Shown: positions 1 through 10,922 of the stretch, in pieces | How the letters are laid out: each line of letters starts with the position of its first letter | Position numbering within the stretch: position 1 is the first letter of the stretch | Source of the DNA: Quercus robur | Taxonomy: Eukaryota > Streptophyta > Magnoliopsida > Fagales > Fagaceae | Direction of reading: 5' to 3' | Length of the DNA: 64,000 bases | NCBI RefSeq assembly: GCF_932294415.1 | Contig: NC_065538.1 | Coordinates: 48,584,843 to 48,648,842 of the forward strand | Made by a program: the position numbers and the translations under genes | The notes under the pieces: generated by a model | The model's input: only the letters and a program-made list of their open reading frames with translations | What the model was told of the DNA's origin: nothing | Database searches by the model: none

Positions 1-857
1 TTCTTCGAAATATGGTGCTGTAATGCTTCTTTAAGGAGTGATCACTTATCATCAAAAGCGGACAGGTAGATTAAAATTCTCTTAAAAAAAAAAAAAAAAA
101 AAAAAGAAAGCGATCACTATAAAGTCACTTCCCAAGTACCTATCTCTTTTGCTTTCCACACAAAGACCATCAACACCGTGTGCGCGGTTCGGTCGGTGCG
201 GTTTTTTTTTTTTTTTTTTTTTTTTTATTTTTTTTATTTTTTTTAATTTTAATTTATCTCCGAACTGATAAAGATTGGTTTTTTCATAATTAGAACCGAT
301 GCACACTGCCTAGGGTTAGTTTTCCAACCTATAGCGGTGTGGTTTTTTGCGGTCAGTTTAGTCAGTTTGGTTGGTTTGAAATATTAAAAAAAAACTGTTT
401 TTTTTTTTAATAATAAAAAAATTGGGCTTTCAAGTTCAATATCAATATATCAACCTGTTCAAAATTTCAAGTAAATACAATTTGTTTTTTATTATTTAGC
501 AACATCAAAAATCTAATAACACATAAAACAGAAGCAAAAGAAAAGTCAAATTAAAAAAAGAGTAAAAATGCCAAATGATATTTTCCTATGTCCAGCTGAC
601 ACACAAAAGCATATTCCAACTCATACTTATACCATAATTACTCATTACTCAATTAGACACTAAAAATATACATTACTCAATCTCAATATATATCAACTCA
701 ATAGAGGCAAAACCTAAACAACTAAAATCAGAATGTAATGCAAATAAAATTAATATCGACTTCCATGTAAAAATAAATAAATAAATAATTTTTTTTGCCA
801 AAGAAATGCTTTACAATGAATATATACTACAACAAATAAACAAATGCCAATGCCTAA
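1..857. other. AT-rich intergenic sequence, no gene seen
   Basis: Low-complexity DNA with long A and T runs (81-105, 200-245). Around 180-360 there are short GCGG/CGGT-rich stretches of a kind common in decayed plant repeats; a similar stretch recurs near 4325. No open frame here resembles a protein, and the short frames are products of the homopolymers. The stretch ends at the 5' terminus of a Helitron. Confidence 0.6.

Positions 858-890
<33 letters not shown>
858..890. repeat. (AT)n microsatellite at Helitron 5' end
   Basis: About 15 AT dinucleotides directly follow the proposed TC terminus of the Helitron. Confidence 0.9.
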
Positions 891-895
<5 letters not shown>

Positions 896-1001
896 CGAAA
901 CTTTTGAAACTCCCACAATTTTCCACATCAGCATTATTTAAAAACAAAAAACAAAAATTCTGATATTTTTTTTCTAAAACCCGATAATAAAAAAGCCACG
1001 A

Positions 1002-1200
1002 GCATCATATATGATCGTTCCTCTGTCTCTCCTCAGTCCTCAGAAACCCTCTTTCTCTCCAAAAATCAAAACCTTCTCCTTCCCCCAAAAATCCAAAACC
1101 ATGGGCATCATATACGATCGTTCCTCTCTCTCCTCAGTCCTCAGAAACCCTCTTTCTCTCCAAAAATCAAAACCTTCTCCTTCCCCCAAAAATCCAAAAT
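1002..1200 (+). repeat. Tandem duplication, about 100 bp x2, inside the Helitron
   Basis: Two near-identical units, 1002-1104 and 1105-1200, each starting GCATCATATA and running through a pyrimidine-rich stretch. They differ by a few bases and a short indel. They look like a duplicated 5' leader of a captured gene. About 150 bp further on (near 1348) a CCAAG|GTTTTC junction resembles an exon-intron boundary. I do not recognise the host gene. Confidence 0.8.
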
Positions 1201-2314
1201 CAAAATCGAAAACTTAGGATGAGAAAGAAGGAAGAGCCACCTTAATCTCCATCTGACAAACCAAGGAAAGGAACCTGGTACAATGATGCAGAAGCCAGAA
1301 TTCTTGACGGCTTGCAAGGCTAACCAGCGGTCGCACTTCAAATCCAAGGTTTTCTTTCTTCAATTATATTGAATTGGGAAATTCTAGCTCTTTATATTAT
1401 AGATTTATGTTGCTGTTGACAAATTGTTTTATTAAATTTGCTATATATGATGAAAAAGCTTGCCCCTTTTTTTTCACCATTGTTTTCTGAAGATGTTTAA
1501 TTGAATGGTACAGTGAATTTTCCTCACAACCCAAGTAGAAAAGGATTATATATAGTATGGATTTGGTGTCATCGAATGGTTGTTTTAATTTCCTAATCAT
1601 TAAGATCATAAGCATAGCTCCCCCAAATAGAAACTATTTGTCTTTTGATGTCACAAGAGTTGTGTTCTTTTATGACTGATCTTTATAATATTTGACTATA
1701 GCATCAATGTTTGGCACTAATTTTCCAAGAGTTGATTTTTTAAAATTTAGCAAAGGGATTGCTGAATAGCAGTTTGTGTGTATAACAGTGACATTCTATA
1801 TGATTCTCGATAGAGACATAACATCTTTTTTAACTATTGATATACCCTGTTGTGATTGATTCATAATAAAAATAATGTTATCAATACATCTATATGTGAT
1901 AGTGATGTTGCTCCAATCACAAAAATATTTAATTGTTGTGAAATATCGAAGTTGTAAAGAATGTAGCTACTGTCATAATCTAAATTTATGATCATTGTTA
2001 TGTAAAATCTCTTTTGTTTATGTCATGGGTTACAATCAAATACAAAATATGTGGCTACTTTCCTGATTTCTTTGAGGTTGCTGCTATAAAGGGAAAAGGT
2101 ACAAGAAATTGCTTTCTTAAATTTCGTTATGGATCATTTTGAAGTTTTTTCTTCCCTTTTGTCAATGTTCAATTGTAGTGTGCTTAGTTTAGGTGCATTT
2201 TTTGGGTGTATTCATGCAATAAAACATTCTTTTTATTCCCATTTAGAAAATGTACACCATGTATTTGACAAAAAGTCTCACTCAAAATTGAAAATTACCA
2301 TTTAAAATTGAAAC

Positions 2315-2599
2315 TTAACAAATAACACTGTTTGAAATCCCAACCATGATAGTGGCAACTTTCTCCCAAATTGTTTTGAGGGCTATGAATAGATCGTAGT
2401 CAACTTGCTCAACTTTTTTCAAGCGGAAGGTTGTAGGTGTAGTTGATTCTGTGGGGTCGGGGTGGAAGATGATCTTCTTGCTGTTTGTGGCTGTTCCAAA
2501 ATTTAGTTGGTCTAGCAGCATGACGTGATGGAATGTGCATTCAACGACCAGCCTTCTTATTTCATTGAACTCATGGATTTGGCTTGGGATAGGGACCAA
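2315..2599 (-). pseudogene. Open frame in Helitron, possible captured exon, unknown
   Basis: A 94-codon reverse-strand open frame with mixed, protein-like composition rather than low complexity. It lies inside the Helitron, so it may be a captured exon. I recognise no domain or motif. No paired exon or splice structure is visible on the same strand. It could equally be a chance frame. Confidence 0.25.
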
Positions 2600-2984
2600 A
2601 AAACATGCGAACTCACTACCATGCTATCATGGGTACTATGGCAATGAAGAAACAGGTTTCGGCCTATATTATGTTGCAATGAGTTCCATTAAATCCTAAA
2701 ATTGAATACTTGAACTTGTGATGAACAATTTTCTGATATAGCTGAGAAGAGCATCATTTTTTGATTTGTATATATAGAGATTTGTCTTATGCACAAATAA
2801 TTGTAAGATGGATTTATATTTGTTTAAGGGAGTAGCCAGCTTGTGCTAACCAGAAGGAACGGAATCACACAATGGGCTATTATGTATATTCTAATATTCA
2901 ACCAAACCCCCTTGGTGTACTGTTATGGCTCAAAATCTGTCTTGCAGGTACTAGCAAGCTTTCAACAAGGAAGAATCTTAACAA

Positions 2985-3463
2985 TTGAAGGAGTACAAGC
3001 ATTCCACTGATCCTAATCCTACTGGAGGTCAATGGCAAATTGTACTTAAACTAGCAGGTGCAAAAAGGAGGGGATTTACTGGTAGTGCTTATGCTTATGA
3101 GGCTAGGAACAGACAAGGTGAAGTGGTGTTTTGGGGAGAAGCTGTGTTGCAAGCTCTGCTGCTGGGGCAGTACATGAAGCTCTGGTGGAAGCCTCTGTCC
3201 AGGCGTGGACCCTTGGTTTTTAGCAAGTTTTGGTACTCAGCAACTGCAGGAAATTAGTTCTACTCTTTAATGGGTTTGCAAAGCCAGATTGGATGGAAAG
3301 AACAATGATGGCAGATCTTAGTCACATGCAACAAACTGGTTTAGTGTTTAAGCTGATTTTTGTTCCTAAGGTTGTCCTAGATAATGTCTGGAATTTAGCT
3401 AAGTTGGCTACTGATGTGCCAACTCACTTCTGTTGGCCTAATATGGTTCAGTTTGTAACTTAA
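2985..3463 (+). pseudogene. RNase H-like (RVT_3-type) domain fragment, frameshifted
   Basis: Two overlapping frames, 2985-3257 and 3230-3463, together read like the RNase H-like domain found in plant non-LTR elements and related host proteins. The first holds the start of the domain and an EAVLQALL-type helix. The second continues with a stretch around residues LSHMQQ and ends near THFCW. A shift between frames and a stop near 3257 show it is not functional as it stands. It lies just before the Helitron 3' end, which is a common position for captured fragments. The family assignment is from motif memory and is moderate. Confidence 0.45.
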
Positions 3464-3678
3464 CTGTATGTTTTTCTTTCTTTACTGGTATCAAAAATTA
3501 TGCTTAAGAAACAAAAGCACATAAGGATGGGTTGTTATGTTTGTTTTAATTACGCCTTTTATTCTAATATGTAATGTTGCATGCTATGTCATTGAAAATA
3601 GACATAGCCTTACATTATTGGTGCTGGACTTATCAATACCTTGAACAAAATAAATATATTTAATTTGTATTTAATTAT

Positions 3679-3706
3679 CCCGTGCATCGCACGGGTTAGT
3701 GACTAG
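3679..3706 (+). other. Helitron 3' terminus hairpin and CTAG
   Basis: A 7-bp stem with a 3-base loop, then TTAGTGA, then CTAG. The next base is T, the expected target base. Confidence 0.8.
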
Positions 3707-4511
3707 TAAGTAGTATAGCAGTACCACAGTAGTTCCACTAAGTACCTCAAAATCCCCTAGTCAAAAAAATATAAAAATAAAAATACAAAAATACTGAAAA
3801 AAAAATATATCGAAAATACTAAGCAATATTTTGAATCATTAGTGATTATAGCTCAAAATATTTCTCAGTGAAGGATTGAAGAGTGATAGCTCTCTCAGTC
3901 TCCCTCAAAATCAAATTGCTGGAAAAAAAAAATGTCAGTACTCGAGTATAGAGAGAGAGAGAGAGCAGCAACGAGGCGAGAGAGTTCTGACTTCTGAGGT
4001 AGGCTATGTGAAAAGAACAAATTATATGCTTGTTAAAATTTGTAACCCTAAAGTAAAACTACGTCGTTTTATTGTTTTTTTTTTATTTTTTAAATAGCCC
4101 TGTTAAACTGAAATGTTCCGTTTCATTTACTCATATATATTAGGAAATAGGAATCATAGATAGATTCATAGCATCATCGTCTTATAGAACTGGACTGAAG
4201 CATTAACATATCGGTTCGGTACAAATATCGGTAACCTGAATTGATTTCCGATTGCATCACTGCACCGGCGTCGGAAAGACCACTAGTCTCCGCTTGCCGG
4301 CCTCGGCTCCTGCGGTCGGCTTCAGGTGCGGTGCGGTTTGGTTTCTCGGCTCTCTTGCACACCCCTGGCACAACCGCCTCACAATTCACACACTTTCAAA
4401 AATTTAACGCAGTACCCAAATATCAATCACTAACCAAACACACCCAAAAACCACAATTCAGAAAACCCAAAACCCAAACCCTCCAATCTTAATCTTTCGC
4501 ACAAACAAACA
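3707..4511. other. Upstream region of the TFIIB-related gene
   Basis: Intergenic. It includes a GA microsatellite (3950-3965), one telobox-like AACCCTAAA near 4041-4049 about 470 bp before the start codon, and a GC-richer stretch (4255-4380) with no convincing protein. The last 120 bases before the ATG are C/A-rich and G-poor, typical of a plant 5' leader. No clear TATA box was identified. Confidence 0.5.
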
Positions 4512-6158
4512 ATGTCAGGCTGCTGCAAACGCTGCCGCAGCAATTCCATTGTCCACGACGACACCTCGGCGAACTTGTTCTGCTCCTCGTGCGGCCTCGT
4601 CTCAGAATTCGACGGTTACGATGCCCAGATCGGAGGTCTCAACGGCCCAGAAGGCACCTTTGTCCGTGTCGGCACTTCAGGTACGGGCACTCAATACTCT
4701 TACAAAGAAACCAAAATCTACAATGCCCAAAACCTCATTGATGACATTGTCTACAAGTTTGCTTTATCTCCTTCCAAATCTAGTGACATCAAGACTATGA
4801 TTGCCCAAATAACCGAAAACGAGTTCGGTCAAGGGCATTGGTTCCCAATTCTAATAGGGGCTTGTGCTTATATTGTTATGCGAAAAGATAACAAGTCTTT
4901 GCCCATTGCCGAGGTGGCTTCGGTTGTAGGATGTGACATTTATGAATTAGGTAGGATGTTTGTGCGTGTGGTGGATTTTTTGGGCTTAAAAGGGTCAGAA
5001 GAGTTTCCGGAGTTTGATATTGTTGTGGCGTTCGAGAGGGCATTGAGGAATTGTGGAAAGTTTTCGGGGTTGGGAAGGGATGTTGTTGAGAGAATGCGGA
5101 AACAGGGTGTTTTTTTGATACAATGTGCGGTGCAGTGGTTCTTGACGACGGGGAGGAAGCCGTTGCCAGTGGTGGCAGCCGTGTTGGTTCTGGTGGCAGA
5201 GTTGAATGAGGTGGATTTGAGGATTGAGGATGTGGCGCCGGAGGTTCATGCTGCGGTGTCAACGTGTAAGTCGAGGTATAAGGAGTTGTTGGAATCGCTT
5301 GTGAAGGTTGCGCAAGTGTTGCCTTGGGGGAAGGATGTTACGGTTAAGAATGTTGTTAGGAATGCGCCGTTTGTGATTCAGTATATGGAGAGGAAGTCGA
5401 TGGGGAAGCGTGGTGAGAAGAGGAAGGGGGTAGAGGAGGAGGAGGAGAAGGGTGGTGGGATTGATTTAGGAGATGCGGTGACTGAGAGTTTGAGGAAAAA
5501 TGTTGAGCATGGTACTAGTGGGAATTCTGTGGAAAATGATTCTCTGTATTTTATGGCTGAAGAGAATAGGGGGTTTGTAAGATCTGGGGGTGAGTCTTTT
5601 GATCAGATGAAGATTTCCCATGAATGTTTATCATTGATGTACACTGAATTTTTGAATGAGATGGGTCATGAAAAGTTTATGGAAGGGAGTGGTGAGGTTC
5701 CTCATAGAAAAGGGATGAGAGGGTTTGAGTTCCTTGCATGTAGGGATTGGTGGGAGGGAAAATCAGAGCTGAGCAAAAAGCTTTTACTCAAGCAAATATT
5801 GGAGAAAGATGTAGGATTAGATGCTCTGCCGCCATCATTTGTTAATGGTTGCAAGGTTTATAAGAGAAGGAAAGAAAAGATAAATGCTGCTAAGTTGCGA
5901 ATCAATAGAATTAAGCATCCATTAGGAACTGATTTGGTTGAGAGTGGTGATATTGGCCTTTCAGAATGTGTAAATGCTGGGAAGAAGAGAAAGAGAAAAC
6001 GAGTTAAAGATATTGATTGGGAAGATTTTATCATTGAAGCTCTTCTCCTCCATGAAGTGAAAGAGGAGGAAATTGAGAAAGGGCATTACAATACCTTGCT
6101 GGACTTGCATGTGTTTAATGGAGGAATTTTGCCAGAGGTTCCTGTGTGGAAGGCATGA
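4512..6158 (+). CDS. PTF2: Plant-specific TFIIB-related factor, PTF2/BRP-like
   Basis: A 548-residue intronless protein of the TFIIB/BRF general transcription factor superfamily. An N-terminal zinc ribbon is visible as Cys5-x2-Cys8 and Cys24-x2-Cys27. Two cyclin-like repeats follow, roughly residues 70-165 and 170-275, with the alternating helices expected of a TFIIB core that contacts TBP-DNA and an RNA polymerase. A linker with an acidic run (about 312-321) leads to a long C-terminal part that is basic around KKRKRKRVK and ends in an acidic, hydrophobic segment. That tail is the feature of the plant-specific PTF2 group, which in Arabidopsis is linked to pollen development. The ATG at 4512 places the zinc ribbon at residue 5, the normal position in this family. 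The stop is TGA at 6156-6158. The superfamily is certain; the PTF2 assignment rests on overall architecture and length. Confidence 0.88.
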   Translation: MSGCCKRCRSNSIVHDDTSANLFCSSCGLVSEFDGYDAQIGGLNGPEGTFVRVGTSGTGTQYSYKETKIYNAQNLIDDIVYKFALSPSKSSDIKTMIAQITENEFGQGHWFPILIGACAYIVMRKDNKSLPIAEVASVVGCDIYELGRMFVRVVDFLGLKGSEEFPEFDIVVAFERALRNCGKFSGLGRDVVERMRKQGVFLIQCAVQWFLTTGRKPLPVVAAVLVLVAELNEVDLRIEDVAPEVHAAVSTCKSRYKELLESLVKVAQVLPWGKDVTVKNVVRNAPFVIQYMERKSMGKRGEKRKGVEEEEEKGGGIDLGDAVTESLRKNVEHGTSGNSVENDSLYFMAEENRGFVRSGGESFDQMKISHECLSLMYTEFLNEMGHEKFMEGSGEVPHRKGMRGFEFLACRDWWEGKSELSKKLLLKQILEKDVGLDALPPSFVNGCKVYKRRKEKINAAKLRINRIKHPLGTDLVESGDIGLSECVNAGKKRKRKRVKDIDWEDFIIEALLLHEVKEEEIEKGHYNTLLDLHVFNGGILPEVPVWKA

Positions 6159-6392
6159 TAGCTGGAATGAACTTTTGTGCCTTTTGCAATTGCACAATCA
6201 AAGAGACATTTTTCAGCCAAAATTTTTGTTCAAATTTATACTGTGAGAAGAATTCAATATTTTTTTTGACACCCAATTTTGTAAATCAGTACATCCATAT
6301 ATATAAGTTTTTTTTGGAAAGATTCGTTCAATATATATATATATATATATATATCTATTTCTGCATATGTTTCTGCAATTTGATGTGGTCGA

Positions 6393-6435
<43 letters not shown>

Positions 6436-6620
6436 TTTTGAAACCACCAATTTCTATGGAGTGACAGGAGACAACAATTATTATGCTTAGTATTGGGAAG
6501 CATTTTCTATATTTTGGCATTGGCATAGGAGTTATTTTTGAAACATTGGTAAGGGACGTGGAAAATGCACTTATATTTTCTGTAAGCCATATAGAGTTGT
6601 CACCATATATTGTTTACTCA
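6159..6620. other. 3' flank of PTF2-like gene with microsatellites
   Basis: Probable 3' UTR and downstream DNA. It contains a TA run (about 6331-6353), a CT run (about 6397-6422) and a short CA run (6423-6434). No gene. Confidence 0.6.
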
Positions 6621-6624
6621 GTGT

Positions 6625-7400
6625 TGTGGCACGCTTAAGCTCAAAGCTCAAAGCCGCAAGCTCTCAACACTTTGGTAGGCGAAAAAAAGAAAGCTCATTT
6701 AATGAAGCACTCTTTAGGCTCGCATTTTTTGAGCTTTTTGAAGAAGCACAAAACATGCCTAGGTACACTTTTTTTTCTTTTTTTTTTTTAATATTTATTT
6801 TATTGCTAAAAAAGATATGGATCATAAAAATTAGTTGCTTGATCTTGGAAGAAATGACATGGACCAATGATTTGCTACACAACTACTATCCTTAGGGTGT
6901 TGTTCTTGTATTACACAAACAATTTTTTTATATGCATGTCATAAGATTCGAACAAAATTAATTGTTGATTGAACCATATACATCATTTGATGACAACTAT
7001 CATGGTTATGTACTTTTCTAAAGCACAGGTGACATATAAAATATTATGTTTAAAATTTCTATGACCAGATTATTTTGATGTTGACCATTGATAATTGTTT
7101 TCAATTTACTATATAAAATTTTAAGAATTGAAATAACTTAGGCACTTATCAATAATAAGAAAAAGAATTGAAATAACTTAGTTAAAATTTGAACTTACAA
7201 ACATTATACAATTGCACTTACCTAAATAGGTAAAATATACAAATTTTGAGTGTTATTATTTTTTAATTATATGTTACGAATATTTCTATTAGAAGTTATG
7301 AGATATAATATTTGAAAATTTTGCACTTTACTTCAATCAGGCGCGCGCTTGTGCTTTGTGCCTAGGCTCCAAGATTCCTATGCACTTGATGCTTTTATAA
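6625..7400. repeat. Decayed repeat with GCGC/CCTAGG-type ends
   Basis: The left part (6625-6770) and right part (7325-7400) carry poorly matched, partly complementary stretches around AAGCTCAAAGC and GTGCCTAGGCTCC. These are typical of an old plant DNA-transposon family. The core between them is AT-rich. No target duplication or open frame could be assigned. Confidence 0.3.
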
Positions 7401-8360
7401 ACTTCATTTTACTCCATTCTTCAGTTTGAAATTAATTGAGTCTCTTTGATGGTTGTCTAGTTCTTCTTTGAGTGGACTTGATGTGTTTCCAACTCTAATA
7501 CTAGATGTGAAGTATTTCTGGCTCAGATTTGAGTTGAAAGACTAGTTTATAGGGGTGCACTTCTGCATTTATGTAACCAAATCCTTGTTTCATTTGTTTT
7601 AGTTAATGTACATGTTGACAGTTAGGGAGCTTCAAGAGCTCTAGAGTTAATTTTCTTCTTTCCCTTTTTCTTTGGGTGATCCTTTAAATTTTTTTTTTTT
7701 TTTTTTTCTTGTTTGATTGTGGAAATGATTGTTTACTTTATAACTAGTATTATGTCTGGATTGGCTAAAATATAGAGGGGGGCCAGACCAACAACCCTTC
7801 AAGTCTTTTTAGATTCATCCTTGATGATATTTATTTTGTGAAACTTATGGGGACCTTTGAGATTGTTTTCACCTGCTCAGGTTGCCATTTGTAGACTTTA
7901 GTGACTGTTATAAAGGAAGAAGGAATGAATACTTAGCATGTCCTTTCTTTCAACTTCTTCTGGAGTCTCTACTTATCTCACCTTGAGATGCTCATCTCTG
8001 ATTCCTCTCATCACCGATGTCATTTTTCTTGGGCTTTCTATTGTTACTGCTGCTCTTTCTCTCTATTCATGAGGTTTTAGTTTTTTTAAAGTTTAAGTGA
8101 GGTTTGCGGTTTGAGTAGGCTGCCACCTGAATAAACTTCAAAGTAACTTTCAAACAAATGCTAATGAGCCTTTTATTTTTCCCTCTCTTCTTTTTAAAAC
8201 TCTCTCTGCTGTTTGATAGTTGGCATCCCAGAATAAAGAAAAAAGTTGATGGATTCAAACCTTCTCAGCTGGACATGATCAGGAAATCCATTTTAGAATC
8301 TTTCTTTTAAGGAAAGAATGCTTATTCTGGTTAAAATATGAGGATAAACTACTTAGCTCG
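7401..8360. other. Intergenic, nothing recognised
   Basis: AT-rich DNA with poly-T at 7689-7708. No protein-like frame and no repeat boundary seen. Confidence 0.5.
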
Positions 8361-8890
8361 TAGGGGTGAAAAACCCTTGGATTACCCGATAACTGGTTTT
8401 GGTGAGTGGGGTCAGTTGCCTGTAGGAGCTTGATTAATAGTGAGGATTCTTGTATAGTATGTTTTGTGATGTGCAACTAATTTGAGTGAAGTTCTCTTAC
8501 GTCATGAAAAAAAAGAAAAAAAAAAATGTTTCTTCTGCATATGTGTATTATTTTCATGATTTCTAGTGCTACCCAACCCAATTTTCATTGCATAATTATC
8601 AATAACCAATGTTTATTTTCTTTAGCCCATAGGGGTGAAAAACCCTTGGATTACCCGATAACTGGTTCTGGTGGGTGGGGTCAATTGCCTGTAAGAGTTT
8701 GATTAATAGTGAGAATTCTTTGTACAGTATGCTTTGTGATGTGCAACTAATCTGAGTGAAGTTCTCTTACGTCATGAAAAAGAAAAAAAAATGGTTCTTT
8801 TGCGTGTGTATTATTTTCATGATTTCTAGTGCTACCCAACCCAATTTTCACTGCATAATTATCAATGCCCAATGTTTATTTTCTTTTAAT
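8361..8890 (+). repeat. Tandem duplication, about 269 bp x2
   Basis: Unit 1 (8361-8629) and unit 2 (8630-8890) start TAGGGGTGAAAAACCC and stay collinear through TGTTTATTTTCTTT, with scattered substitutions and A-run length differences. They sit downstream of the reverse-strand DUF538 gene. The origin of the unit is not recognised. Confidence 0.9.
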
Positions 8891-9086
8891 ATACCACATT
8901 TTGAAACTTCAGTAAAAACAAGATCTTGGTAATATAGTTTTACAGAGGAAAGGAAGGAAAAAGAGTTGCCTACAAGGAAATTCAAGAAGTAGGCCATTTT
9001 TTCTAGCGAAGAAAAAAAAAAAGTAGACCATTTCTTACTGTTTTAGCAACCAACTAGACCATGAACTGCTTGATAGTTGATGTTTA

Positions 9087-9515
9087 TTACCTGCCATCAG
9101 CAAATGTCTCGACTGGAAAAGTTTTGATGATGCCAGCAAGGCTCACGAATTGAATTTTTCTGTTGGGTGGGTCGTCAACACTTATTTGGCTAACTGGAGG
9201 CCACAGCATGAGCTCCTTAGCATTGACTCCCTTTAACTTCTTGATCCGCTTCTTCTCAACATAACCAGTCATTTCAGTATAGTAACTCATGAGCTTGCTG
9301 ATCATTTTGAAATTGTGTTTGAATTTCTTCTTCTGCAGGATCCACATGTACCCAGTGCTCCTCACAAAACCAACTTCAATCACGTCAGCAAGAGGGAGAA
9401 GTCCCTGAGGAAGTCCAAACTCTTCAAGGAAAGACACTGCCATTTGCATCCCATCTTGATGGTCCTTCTTGATGATTGCTTCTTCCTTCTCTGCCATGGC
9501 TGATGGAAATACCAA
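9087..9515 (-). CDS. DUF538 family protein
   Basis: A 142-residue protein of the plant DUF538 family. These are small proteins whose Arabidopsis members include SVB (trichome branching and size), and they are often stress-induced; the molecular role is not settled. Family marks are FLEEFGLPQGLLPL followed by a GY-x-WI-x-QKK strand, an internal YGTE-like YTEM strand, the KIKKLKGV-x-AKELMLWPP segment and the final KTFPVETFA. A second Met at residue 7 (9497) begins MAEKEE and fits homologues better, so the true start may be there. No intron is needed for a full-length domain. The stop is TAA, but the codon overlaps a good donor-like AGGTAATA. The family call is firm; start choice and function are open. 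Confidence 0.87.
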   Translation of the reverse strand: MVFPSAMAEKEEAIIKKDHQDGMQMAVSFLEEFGLPQGLLPLADVIEVGFVRSTGYMWILQKKKFKHNFKMISKLMSYYTEMTGYVEKKRIKKLKGVNAKELMLWPPVSQISVDDPPNRKIQFVSLAGIIKTFPVETFADGR

Positions 9516-9562
9516 TTACCTAAATTTGCTTATTTGATATGGCTACTTTGAGGTTAGGTGTT

Positions 9563-9570
9563 AATTTATA
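9563..9570 (-). promoter_or_regulatory. Candidate TATA box for DUF538 gene
   Basis: TATAAATT read on the minus strand, 50-70 bp upstream of the two possible start codons, which leaves a plausible short 5' leader. No other support. Confidence 0.4.
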
Positions 9571-9631
9571 TTGATATACTACATGCTTGAGACAAATAGA
9601 ATGAAGAAACCAAGATGATCACAATTATATT

Positions 9632-10026
9632 GACCACCAAACTTATGGTTTGCCACTTTTAATTTTAAGTAGCATTTTGTTAATGTCTCAATTGTGATTA
9701 TTTTGGCACATTTAATTTTCTGATGTATGCATTAGAAGCCTCATATGTGAAATTGGTACCTTGCTATTTCTTTTTAACAAGCAGTAATATGAGACTAAAC
9801 TAAAGAGATATCAGTATGTGCTAGAAGCCTCATTGTATTGACCACCAAACTTATGGTTTGCCACCTTTAAGTAGCATTTTGTTAATGTCTCAATTGCGAT
9901 TATTTTGGCACATTTAATTTCTGATCAGTATGCGCTGGAAGCAGTAATATGAGACTAAAATAAAGAGATTGGTACCTTGGTATTTCTTTTTAACAAGCAG
10001 TAATATGAGACTAAACTAAAGAGATA
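9632..10026. repeat. Imperfect direct duplication upstream of DUF538 gene
   Basis: A unit beginning GACCACCAAACTTATGGTTT (9632 and again about 9839) is repeated with its following TAGCATTTTGTTAATGTCTC and AAGCAGTAATATGAGACTAA blocks. The second copy has a partial internal re-duplication of the AGCAGTAATATGAGAC block. It lies in the 5' flank of the reverse-strand gene, so it may have doubled regulatory sequence. Confidence 0.8.
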
Positions 10027-10790
10027 GCCCTCCCTCACCAAAACTCCCCTGCACCCATGGTTTGCTTACAGTCAATATTAAATTTAATGTGGCTGGAAGT
10101 GAAAAGTGATAATGACCTTCCTCACTATTCAATCACGGTAGATGTGTTTTTATTCCATATTTTTTATTAGGATGAGAATTAACAACCTGTACTGGAAGAT
10201 CTTCAAATTTTTCCTTGTAGCACTTTTTATTTGCAATTTCTATACATTAGCCCATTCAATATTAAAACATCCTCTCCTCCATAATCTTGCGATCTCCAAT
10301 TTTCTTGTTGACCCAATTTTGTGCCTCGTTATTAGTTCAGGTTCACTGTTGAGTAGTTTGAGTTTGTGGATTTATGTTCTGTTTGGTTGCTGAGAAAATG
10401 AGAGTGAAGAAGAATAGAAATTGGAGATTCTGGAATATTTTGGGCAATGTTGGTTTTAATCTAAAATATGAAGCCTAACTATAAGCTTTATAAGTGTCAA
10501 ATGGATAGGGAGATTCGTATTTTCTTTCATTTTTCAACAGCTTCTTAGAAACCAAATGGGGTGTTTGAAGTTTTTGGCTTGGTTTCATTACATTCTTGTT
10601 GGTTTGATAAGCTTTTGATTTAATAGATTTTTGCTTAATTTTAAAATTTGCAATTACACTAGCAGTGCTCTTTTCTTAGCTTCAAGAACAGCTTGAAGTA
10701 GAGGTCTAAGGCCTATATAGATGCATCTTTTGCATTTATGTGGTTTGGATGTGTTTTCATGTGGGTACTGACAAAACCTGAATATGTTTT
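10027..10790. other. Intergenic, nothing recognised
   Basis: AT-rich. An open frame at 10142-10393 is hydrophobic and without family resemblance. Confidence 0.5.
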
Positions 10791-10922
10791 TGTGGATGAA
10801 TAGCAAGTGCCCATAATTAAGGGTTGAAATTGAAAATGTTTTCCAATCTTCCAAAATGTGTATGAATGGCAAGTACCCATAATTGAGGATTGAAATTGAA
10901 AATATTTTCCAATTTTCCAAAT
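10791..10922. repeat. Tandem duplication, 66 bp x2
   Basis: Copies 10791-10856 and 10857-10922 share TGAAATTGAAAAT and TTTTCCAAT blocks with about seven differences. Confidence 0.85.

Larger units (their letters stand above)
858..3706 (+). mobile_element. Non-autonomous Helitron with both ends
   Basis: The 5' end is TC in the context A|TCTATATATA, followed by an AT microsatellite and a subterminal CCACATCAGC stretch. The 3' end has a GC-rich hairpin (CCCGTGC-ATC-GCACGGG, 3679-3695), seven bases, then CTAG (3703-3706), followed by T. TC...hairpin...CTRR inserted between A and T, with no target duplication, is the Helitron signature. No Rep/helicase frame is present, so it would need an autonomous partner. 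It contains a 100-bp tandem duplication, a reverse-strand open frame and an RNase H-like fragment, which fits the gene-capture habit of plant Helitrons. The 3' end is strong; the 5' end is less certain because TC is a weak signal. Confidence 0.72.

Noticed and set aside
180-360. GCGGTT-rich stretch as a defined repeat element
   Set aside because: Similar words occur near 4325, but no termini, target duplication or full second copy could be aligned.
4461-4490. AAACCC-rich leader before PTF2 as a telobox promoter element
   Set aside because: The repeats are AAACCCA/AAACCCTCC, not the required AAACCCTAA, and they lie in the likely 5' leader.
4876-5262. Long reverse-strand frame of 128 codons opposite the TFIIB-related gene
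   Set aside because: It is a Pro/His-rich shadow of a G/T-rich coding strand with no independent features.
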